8,306 nucleotides of DNA, taken from assembly GCF_900764565.1 (NCBI RefSeq), contig NZ_CAAFOM010000307.1:1-8306 (forward strand), read 5' to 3'. This document shows positions 1-4,151 of the stretch, piece by piece. The DNA comes from an uncultured Catenibacterium sp. (lineage in GTDB: Bacteria > Bacillota_I > Bacilli_A > Erysipelotrichales > Coprobacillaceae). Each line of letters opens with the position of its first letter. The stretch's first letter is position 1. The translations under genes were made by a program, and so were the position numbers. The notes below the pieces were generated by a model, which had not been told where the DNA came from, did not search any database, and saw only the letters and a list, made by a program, of their open reading frames with translations.

Positions 1-76
1 AATAGTTTGTCTTTTGGTTATTTATTATAAAACTACTTCTTACTTAAAACAATCAAGGTTCACTTTCTGAAAAAAT

Positions 77-85
77 TGTGATAAT
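77..85 (+). promoter_or_regulatory. Possible extended -10 promoter of the lipoprotein gene
   Basis: TG at 77-78, one base, then GATAAT at 80-85 matches an extended -10 element (5 of 6 in the hexamer). No good -35 is visible. The predicted transcript would start near 92 and give a short leader containing the GAGG Shine-Dalgarno at 97-100. Bases 1-76 hold nothing else that I can recognise. Confidence 0.35.
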
Positions 86-109
86 GTAAGAGATGCGAGG
101 TATGAGAAA

Positions 110-754
110 ATGTATAAAAAAATATTAACACTAGTATTATGTGCTTTCTTTGTATTAACTGGATGTTCTTCTAAGACAGCTGTTAAGTCACAGGCTACTA
201 CATATGCCGTCCTTACTAAAAAGAAAAAGAGCGAGCTTCTTAAGATGAAGAAGCATTATGATCTTATTGTAGTGAGAAGTAAAGGTTTAACTACAGAAGA
301 TATGAAAGTTTTAAGAAAGAAGTCTAAACAGATTTATTTCTATATGAGTTTAAAGAAACCTCATCATAAAACTGAAGAGTTAAAGGCTGATGGTATCTTT
401 ATTAGTAAGATTGATAATGCCAATGCATTAGATGCTCTTATTAAAGAAGCAAATCAGAATAAGTTAAAGGTTATTGTGAATAATGCCTATGATTATAGAG
501 AAACTGTTTATAAGAATGCTAAGATGGTTGAAGGTGTAAACCAGACTAGTATGATGACTAAGAAACAGGGTAAGAAATATGTAAAACAGGATACTGAAGT
601 ATCAACACGCCTAAAGAAATATTTAAGTACATGCCAGGAAAAAGGTATTGCGACTTATTTAGTAGAATATACTAAAAATACTGACTGGAGAGCTGCAATC
701 AGTGCTTATTGTAAGAAACATCATATTACTTACTACAATCCAACAATAAAGTAA
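110..754 (+). CDS. Lipoprotein, GH114/TM1410-like TIM-barrel fold (degenerate)
   Basis: This encodes a 214-residue secreted lipoprotein. Residues 1-19 form a type II signal peptide (Lys3-Lys4, a hydrophobic core, lipobox L16-T-G-C19), so the mature protein should be anchored by Cys19 to the outer face of the membrane. The body is very lysine-rich. Its segments resemble the GH114/TM1410 (endo-alpha-1,4-polygalactosaminidase-like) pattern: YDLIVV (50-55), DGIFISKID (94-102), VIVNN (121-125), EGVNQTSM (141-148) and YLVEY (183-187). In typical members the second block reads like DGxFLDxxD; here the central Asp is Ser99, and the usual acidic residue after 'gvN' is not evident, so catalysis is doubtful. 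The start is supported by GAGG at 97-100, nine bases before ATG. The gene converges on the SDR gene and shares a terminator with it. The lipoprotein call is firm; the fold assignment is a motif-level guess. Confidence 0.82.
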   Translation: MYKKILTLVLCAFFVLTGCSSKTAVKSQATTYAVLTKKKKSELLKMKKHYDLIVVRSKGLTTEDMKVLRKKSKQIYFYMSLKKPHHKTEELKADGIFISKIDNANALDALIKEANQNKLKVIVNNAYDYRETVYKNAKMVEGVNQTSMMTKKQGKKYVKQDTEVSTRLKKYLSTCQEKGIATYLVEYTKNTDWRAAISAYCKKHHITYYNPTIK

Positions 755-757
755 AAC

Positions 758-784
758 GACACGGGCAACCCCGTGTCATTTTTT
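758..784. terminator. Shared bidirectional terminator between lipoprotein and SDR genes
   Basis: A perfect 8-bp stem, GACACGGG (758-765) with CCCGTGTC (770-777), encloses the loop CAAC. It is followed on the plus strand by six T (779-784) and preceded by AAAA (753-756), so it can also act on the minus strand. It lies exactly in the gap between the two convergent genes. Confidence 0.85.
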
Positions 785-1544
785 ATAGCATTGAAGTCAT
801 GCCACCATCTACTACAAGTGTCTGACCTGTTGTGTATGTACATGCATCACTTGCAAAATAAACAAGTGCACCATTCATTTCGCCTTCTCTACCAAATCTC
901 TTTAATGCCACTCTGTTCTTTAATACAAGAGAACCTGGAGCATCTAATGCACCATGTGTCATTTCAGTATCATAAACACCAGGGGCAATCGCATTTACAA
1001 GAATACCATAAGGAGCTAGATCTCCTGCCATTGCTTTAGTAAGGTTTACTACACCACCCTTAGCTGCAAAATAGCTCACCTGAGCAGGACCTGCCTGAAT
1101 ACCACCTACAGAAGCAATATTAATAATCTTACCAGAATTCTGCTTCATCATTACTTTAGATACTTCTCTTCCCATTAAAAAAACACCTTTTAAGTCTGTA
1201 TTAAGAACCTTATCCCATTGTTCTGTTGTATGATCATGTAATCCACTTGAATATTCTACAACACCTGCGTTATTTACAAGAATATCAATGTGTCCATAAT
1301 GTTCTTCAATCTTTTTAACAGCTTCTTTAATACTCTCTTCATTTGTTACATCACATGCAACTGGTAAACAGTCATGTCCATTCTCTTTGAGTTTCTTAGA
1401 TAGTTCTTCTAATCTTTCTACTCTACGTGCAAGTACTGCCACATCACATCCCTGTTCACTTAATGCCTTTGCGAATTGTTCTCCTAGACCACTTGATGCC
1501 CCTGTAATAACTGCTACTTTTCCTGTCAAATCAAAACTAATCAT
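783..1544 (-). CDS. Short-chain dehydrogenase/reductase (classical SDR), gluconate 5-dehydrogenase-like
   Basis: This 253-residue cytosolic NAD(P)-dependent oxidoreductase has the usual length of a classical SDR. Visible motifs are the Rossmann glycine motif TGASSGLG (14-21), the NNAG motif (91-94), Asn115, and the catalytic set Ser145, Tyr158 and Lys162 (YFAAK), so the active site is complete. Two arginines after the second beta strand (Arg40-Arg41) suggest a preference for NADP(H). The C-terminal DGG motif (247-249) is typical of the family. The opening 'FDLTGKVAVITGASSG' resembles gluconate 5-dehydrogenase and related sugar-acid SDRs, but the substrate cannot be read from sequence. GAGGAGG lies at 1550-1556, just ahead of ATG. 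The gene appears to be a single transcription unit with its own strong promoter; nothing nearby indicates a pathway. Confidence 0.95.
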   Translation of the reverse strand: MISFDLTGKVAVITGASSGLGEQFAKALSEQGCDVAVLARRVERLEELSKKLKENGHDCLPVACDVTNEESIKEAVKKIEEHYGHIDILVNNAGVVEYSSGLHDHTTEQWDKVLNTDLKGVFLMGREVSKVMMKQNSGKIINIASVGGIQAGPAQVSYFAAKGGVVNLTKAMAGDLAPYGILVNAIAPGVYDTEMTHGALDAPGSLVLKNRVALKRFGREGEMNGALVYFASDACTYTTGQTLVVDGGMTSML

Positions 1545-1597
1545 ATTATCCTCCTCACTATATATACCTTAGTATACATATGCTTTACTTTAGTTAA

Positions 1598-1625
1598 ATT
1601 ATATAACAAGTGAGCAAAATGTCAA
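1598..1625 (-). promoter_or_regulatory. Consensus sigma-70/SigA promoter of the SDR gene
   Basis: On the minus strand TTGACA (1620-1625) and TATAAT (1598-1603) are both perfect matches, separated by 16 bp. Transcription would start near 1591 and give a leader of about 46 nt. That leader contains the inverted repeat TATAC-CTTA-GTATA (1563-1576), a possible operator or small hairpin just ahead of the ribosome binding site. Confidence 0.75.
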
Positions 1626-1642
1626 CGCTTACATATCATAGC

Positions 1643-1668
1643 AAAAGAAAAGACCTCCGAAGAGGTCC
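1643..1668 (-). terminator. Rho-independent terminator of RNA copy A
   Basis: On the minus strand the stem GACCTC (1662-1667) pairs with GAGGTC (1652-1657) across a TTCG tetraloop, followed by TTTTCTTTT. The same hairpin is the 3' domain of the small RNA. Confidence 0.8.
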
Positions 1669-1738
1669 ATTAATAGAAAACCCGAGCAAACATCATTTTC
1701 ACAATGCCGCTACCGTAAAAGAATATCTTTTTCCACCT
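1645..1738 (-). ncRNA. Orphan copy of an abiF-RNA-like structured small RNA (copy A)
   Basis: This is the predicted ~94-nt transcript of a stand-alone small RNA. It matches the RNA next to the intact abi gene at 80 of 83 bases (1651-1733 against 1872-1954). Visible structure in RNA order: an AAAAGA/UCUUUU hairpin (1717-1731); a longer stem AGCGGCAU (1704-1711) pairing with AUGUUUGCU (1685-1693), with G-U pairs and one bulged U; the single-stranded-looking segment CUCGGGUUUUC; and a UUCG-capped terminator hairpin. It has no coding potential. A promoter fitting this start lies directly upstream. The identification with the published abiF RNA motif rests on its position next to abi and on recall, not on a covariance-model search. 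Possible role: a trans-acting RNA antitoxin for AbiF. Confidence 0.6.
1651..1733 (-). repeat. 83-bp direct repeat, copy A (RNA block)
   Basis: This is directly repeated at 1872-1954 with only three substitutions, at 1653, 1707 and 1714 in copy A coordinates. The change at 1707 swaps G for A in the RNA opposite a U, so pairing is kept. The change at 1653 alters the terminator stem, but copy B can re-pair with a bulged A. Flanking linkers (20 nt against 10 nt) are unrelated, so similarity is concentrated in the RNA. Confidence 0.9.
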
Positions 1739-1744
1739 GCTACG

Positions 1745-1773
1745 ATAATACACTGTCTAAAACCAATTGTCAA
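1745..1773 (-). promoter_or_regulatory. Strong promoter driving orphan RNA copy A
   Basis: On the minus strand TTGACA (1768-1773, perfect) and TATTAT (1745-1750, 5 of 6) are separated by exactly 17 bp. The start would be near 1738, at the beginning of the RNA block. The -35 box lies inside the fossil abi C-terminal codons (the Asp-Asn of IDNWF), so the remnant has been kept, or re-used, as a promoter part. Confidence 0.7.
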
Positions 1774-1795
1774 TGACTGATCCGAGAATTTAAAG
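1757..1795 (-). pseudogene. Fossil 3' end of a second abi gene
   Basis: Read on the minus strand this ends in L-G-S-V-I-D-N-W-F-stop, against L-G-L-V-V-D-N-W-F-stop at the end of the intact abi gene (offset 211 bp). Upstream of the Leu, base deletions in two A runs break the frame, and similarity fades near 1795. About 13 codons survive of roughly 311. Identity here is clearly lower than in the adjoining RNA block. It is placed relative to RNA copy A just as the intact gene is to copy B. Confidence 0.7.
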
Positions 1796-1808
1796 CGTCT
1801 TTTCACTT

Positions 1809-1838
1809 TTTACTTACTACAATCCAACTATTAAGTAA
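1809..1838 (+). pseudogene. Fossil 3' end of a second lipoprotein gene
   Basis: On the plus strand this reads F-T-Y-Y-N-P-T-I-K-stop. The last eight codons and stop encode the same residues as the end of the intact lipoprotein at 728-754, with 25 of 27 bases identical and both differences synonymous third positions. Similarity stops upstream of 1809. The synonymous pattern suggests the two genes diverged while both were still coding, before this one was lost. Confidence 0.65.
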
Positions 1839-1839
1839 G

Positions 1840-1860
1840 ACAGATGGAAACATGTGTTTT
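1840..1860 (+). terminator. Weak or decayed terminator after the lipoprotein fossil
   Basis: ACAGATG (1840-1846) and CATGTGT (1851-1857) pair around a GAAA loop with one central G-G mismatch, followed by TTTT. It holds the same place after the stop codon as the strong 8-bp terminator behind the intact lipoprotein and looks like its eroded counterpart. Confidence 0.5.
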
Positions 1861-1866
1861 ATGTAC

Positions 1867-1889
1867 AAAAAAGGCCTCCGAAGAGGTCC
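1867..1889 (-). terminator. Rho-independent terminator after abi and RNA copy B
   Basis: On the minus strand GGACCTC-TTCG-GAGGCC is followed by six T (1867-1872). Relative to copy A one stem base differs, giving an A-C mismatch, or a perfect GG/CC closure if the A at 1887 is bulged. Confidence 0.8.
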
Positions 1890-1954
1890 ATTAATAGAAA
1901 ACCCGAGCAAACATCATTTTCACAATGTCGCTACTGTAAAAGAATATCTTTTTC
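1872..1954 (-). repeat. 83-bp direct repeat, copy B (RNA block)
   Basis: This is the partner of 1651-1733, with 80 of 83 bases identical and an offset of 221 bp. It sits immediately downstream of the intact abi gene. Confidence 0.9.
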
Positions 1955-1967
1955 TATCCACTCTTGT

Positions 1968-2903
1968 CTAAAACCAATTGTCAACTACTAATCCAAGAAA
2001 TTTAAAAGTTCCTTGAATCACTTGATTTGTTTCGTAATAATTAGAATTTCTATCAATTCTTCTCATCAATTTCTTCAATTCTCCACTTTCGTATAATACA
2101 ACTCCTTCACTTCTCACCATTTTCTTGTGCATATACAATAATGTGATAATCTGCTGAATTCTCGCATTACTCATTTTATTTTTTCGAAAGTTAGAATTCA
2201 TATGTGGAATACATATCAATTCCTTTATAATCTCTTTATTTGTATGATGTTCTGCAGTATGAGGTCTTAAATCATTCAATATACAATTACTATGAGCCGC
2301 TCCATTTCTAATTTTTTTACAAGTTAATAGCTTATAATAATCATCTATCATTTCTTTGTCAGAGTATCGCTTAGCACAATAGTGATAAAATCCAACTAAT
2401 TCTCCAAACGATACAATTTCAATAAATGTCCAAACAGGATAATTACCTTCATACTTTTCAATAATATCTCTGCAGTAGATACTTCTTTTATTTCTATTAA
2501 TTTCAGATATAAAATTATTCTTATGCCTATCGTCCAATGAATCAATATAATCTTTGACTATTTGATAACCATCCTCATCATACTCTTCTATTTTCCTTAA
2601 TAATTGCAGCTTCGTATGATGTTCAATATCTAAAGCCATTTCTACTATCCTATAACGAAGGCGCATATCAATTATTGCCATATCAACCAGATACGCAAAT
2701 TCCAAATTTATATACTTTCCTGCGTTTTCTCCACCTGGATGTTTATCATAATTTTTTCTAAAAGAAGTCAGCTTATAATAATTATTGTTGTATTTGAGAT
2801 ATTGTTTAGCAGAATCCTCATCCATTATGTTGAAAAGTATTCCCTTCTCTTTCAGATGTTGAATCTGTTCATCTAGAGATAATCTTGGCTTATTATTTTT
2901 CAT
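1968..2903 (-). CDS. abiF: Abi_2/AbiF-family HEPN abortive-infection protein (predicted RNA-targeting toxin)
   Basis: This 311-residue protein has the hallmarks of the Abi_2 (AbiD/AbiF) family. The N-terminal part includes LSLDEQIQHLKEKGI (8-22) and YYKLTSF (42-48). The core has RLRYRIVEMALDIEHHTKLQLL (81-102) and PVWTFIEIVSFGELVGFY (156-173). The HEPN catalytic motif RNGAAHSN runs from Arg199 to Asn206 with His204, i.e. R-x4-H. HEPN proteins of this type are typically metal-independent RNases that cut RNA during phage infection. The ATG has AAGGGAG seven bases upstream. A structured RNA lies just downstream, as expected for abiF toxin-antitoxin loci. No convincing promoter is visible between its start and the DUF5131 gene, where a terminator-like hairpin sits. 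By eye the gene is more AT-rich than the transporter operon, which fits an accessory defence gene. Family certain; AbiF subtype likely. Confidence 0.9.
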   Translation of the reverse strand: MKNNKPRLSLDEQIQHLKEKGILFNIMDEDSAKQYLKYNNNYYKLTSFRKNYDKHPGGENAGKYINLEFAYLVDMAIIDMRLRYRIVEMALDIEHHTKLQLLRKIEEYDEDGYQIVKDYIDSLDDRHKNNFISEINRNKRSIYCRDIIEKYEGNYPVWTFIEIVSFGELVGFYHYCAKRYSDKEMIDDYYKLLTCKKIRNGAAHSNCILNDLRPHTAEHHTNKEIIKELICIPHMNSNFRKNKMSNARIQQIITLLYMHKKMVRSEGVVLYESGELKKLMRRIDRNSNYYETNQVIQGTFKFLGLVVDNWF

Positions 2904-2926
2904 CTTTGATCTCCCTTAAACGTATT

Positions 2927-2955
2927 AAAAAAACTATAAGATCCACTCTTATAGT
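2927..2955 (-). terminator. Terminator/attenuator between DUF5131 and abi
   Basis: On the minus strand the perfect 8-bp stem ACTATAAG (2948-2955) with CTTATAGT (2933-2940) encloses a 7-nt loop and is followed by a run of T. It ends the DUF5131 transcript but sits only about 25 bp ahead of the abi start, leaving little room for a separate abi promoter. It may therefore act as a partial terminator that limits abi expression. Confidence 0.7.
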
Positions 2956-2998
2956 CTTCTACTAACTTATACTATTTGAAACTTCTTTTTTCTCATTA

Positions 2999-3874
2999 TC
3001 AAAGACATTGTTTACAGCCAAATCTTCTTGCACATCCATTACATATAGGTTTTGATGCACATTCTACACAATGTTCACTGAATTCTCTTTTATATAACTG
3101 ATCTTCTCTTAATTCATTATCAAAGAAATCATAAAGATGATATATAGGTTTCTTTCCTCGATAATTCATTTTAGAACGATAGGCTATTCTTGTCTGAGCT
3201 ACTTTACCTTTTACTCGATAATGAATACCATCCTTCACAAAATGAGATCCTGTTTCTATAAATGTAAATGTCGTATTCTTATTCACACATTGATTATGTA
3301 AAGATTTAATCCAATCGAAGTCACATGCTCTTGTACCACCATAATTCTCTCCACCGCATGTCACTTCTTCTATACGTCCATCTAAGTACTTTTCTAAATC
3401 AATAGGACCAATAAGAGGTGCTAACATCACTCCTCTATGTTTTGCAGGAATATCTAAAAGAATGGGTATACGTTCATCAGCACGTTTTTGATTCTCACAT
3501 GTGACATTAAGTATCACATTCTCATATCCTTCACCCCAGTTATCAGGTAAGCATTCTTTGAGTCTTTCTGCTCTTTTAGTAAGTATATAAAAGATTACAT
3601 CCTGTCTTCTTCTAATCATGGACCAGACATCATCTCTCCATATATCTGCTTCTTCTAGACAGAAATCACTTGTCATACAGACTCTTATCTTTTCTCCACT
3701 TTGTATCTTATATGTACCATCTCTATTTTTAGAGAGTGGATAAGTAAAATCATTGGTCTTGTATATATGTGACCCATCTTGATTTCTCATCTTATCCAAA
3801 ACATACATATAACAATTCATACACCCTTCAGAATGCTTTACACAGCCATGCCAGGGATTCCAGATATCATGCAT
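2999..3874 (-). CDS. Gp37/Gp68 (DUF5131) family protein with triple-CxxC tail
   Basis: This 291-residue protein belongs to the phage Gp37/Gp68 (DUF5131) family. The N-terminal hallmark WNPWHGCVKHSEGCMNCY (5-22) holds the three-Cys motif Cys11, Cys18, Cys21, which in this family is thought to bind an iron-sulfur cluster in a radical-SAM-like way. Other family blocks are VTCENQKRADERIPILL (124-140), LAPLIGPIDL (151-160) and CGGENYGGTRACDFDWIKSL (173-192). The usual 'FKQWG'-like block is replaced by FIETGSHFVKDG (205-216). The C-terminus carries three evenly spaced CxxC pairs (Cys269/272, 278/281, 287/290, each five residues apart), possibly a second metal or cluster site. AAGGAG stands ahead of the ATG. 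The molecular function is unknown; the family is common in phages and mobile regions and is often paired with a methyltransferase-like partner (TcmP), which I do not see here. Confidence 0.88.
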   Translation of the reverse strand: MHDIWNPWHGCVKHSEGCMNCYMYVLDKMRNQDGSHIYKTNDFTYPLSKNRDGTYKIQSGEKIRVCMTSDFCLEEADIWRDDVWSMIRRRQDVIFYILTKRAERLKECLPDNWGEGYENVILNVTCENQKRADERIPILLDIPAKHRGVMLAPLIGPIDLEKYLDGRIEEVTCGGENYGGTRACDFDWIKSLHNQCVNKNTTFTFIETGSHFVKDGIHYRVKGKVAQTRIAYRSKMNYRGKKPIYHLYDFFDNELREDQLYKREFSEHCVECASKPICNGCARRFGCKQCL

Positions 3875-3876
3875 TA

Positions 3877-4089
3877 TTAACTCCTTATCAAACTTACTTG
3901 TTTTATTTCAAACCATTTAATAATACGTCCTATTGTTCCTACGCCTATGCCATGAAGTGGTGAACGTGTTACTAAACAGAGAATAATCGTTAATATAATC
4001 ATTGTAATATCAAAGCAGTTCTTACACAAGGAATACGCCTTATTATAATGATTGGTTATACTTAAGATGACTACTGATACAAGAACCAA
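3877..4089 (-). pseudogene. 5'-truncated remnant of a YczE/YitT-like membrane protein
   Basis: The open frame (70 residues from a TTG, no Shine-Dalgarno, no ATG near its start) looks like the C-terminal third of a multi-pass membrane protein. FDITMIILTIILCLVTRSP followed by HGIGVGTI-GRIIKWFE recalls the last transmembrane segments and the GVGxGT motif of the YczE/YyaS/YitT (DUF6198-type) family. The end also seems a few residues shorter than usual between GVGTI and GRIIKW. The frame stops two bases before the DUF5131 start and its upstream side runs into the ABC operon terminator, so the rest is missing. It could be a genuine small membrane protein, but absence of a good start argues for a fossil. 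The 277-base gap 3875-4151 holds only this, the inverted repeat and the terminator. Confidence 0.45.
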
Positions 4090-4103
4090 ATGAGACTTTT
4101 CAA

Positions 4104-4119
4104 TAGTACAAACGTACTA
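4104..4119. promoter_or_regulatory. Perfect inverted repeat, possible operator
   Basis: TAGTAC-AAAC-GTACTA is a perfect 6-bp inverted repeat with a 4-base centre, just beyond the ABC operon terminator. The half site TAGTAC also occurs at 8259-8264 next to the MarR promoter, so it could bind the same regulator; it could equally be a small hairpin. Confidence 0.3.
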
Positions 4120-4150
4120 AAAAAGCATGCCATCTAAGACATGCTCGTTT
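4119..4150 (-). terminator. Terminator of the marR-ABC-ABC operon
   Basis: On the minus strand AGCATG (4140-4145) pairs with CATGCT (4124-4129) across a 10-nt loop and is followed by TTTTT (4119-4123). The A run before the stem and the T run at 4148-4153 on the plus strand make it possibly bidirectional. It begins directly after the stop codon of the second ABC gene. Confidence 0.75.
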
Positions 4151-4151
4151 T

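Larger units (their letters stand above)
1867..1958 (-). ncRNA. abiF-RNA-like structured small RNA adjacent to abi (copy B), candidate antitoxin
   Basis: This begins about ten bases after the abi stop codon on the same strand and ends in a terminator, so it could be released from the abi transcript or made on its own. It has the same predicted folds as copy A: AAAAGA/UCUUUU hairpin (1938-1952), AGCGACAU (1925-1932) pairing with AUGUUUGCU (1906-1914), a CUCGGGUUUUC linker and a UUCG-capped 3' hairpin. A TTGACA at 1979-1984, inside the last abi codons, could be a -35 box, but at 17-18 bp spacing the -10 position reads GTGGAT or TGGATA, which is poor. Established knowledge, from recall: an 'abiF RNA' motif is found next to abiF genes, and AbiF with its ncRNA has been reported as a toxin-antitoxin pair. 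The 5' end is approximate. Confidence 0.6.

Noticed and set aside
773..1039. Plus-strand open frame opposite the SDR gene
   Set aside because: It is antisense to a complete SDR coding sequence with intact motifs, overlaps the terminator, and has no ribosome binding site or recognisable protein features. The same applies to plus-strand frames at 1387-1572, 4258-4497, 6197-6439, 7058-7399 and 7592-7813.
1651..1954. Two-copy direct repeat as a CRISPR array or insertion-sequence ends
   Set aside because: There are only two units, they are 83 bp long with strong internal hairpins and a terminator, and they lie 221 bp apart with gene tails between. They are direct rather than inverted and no transposase is present.
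1867..1967. Riboswitch or T-box leader
   Set aside because: The block lies downstream of the abi gene and ends in its own terminator. Copy B faces no gene start, and no T-box sequence or other riboswitch signature is visible.
2933..2955. tRNA or small RNA gene between DUF5131 and abi
   Set aside because: It is a single 8-bp stem with a T run. It fits an intrinsic terminator and shows no cloverleaf.
3769..3963. Plus-strand open frame across the DUF5131 start
   Set aside because: It is antisense to the conserved N-terminal Cys motif region of DUF5131 and has no supporting signals.
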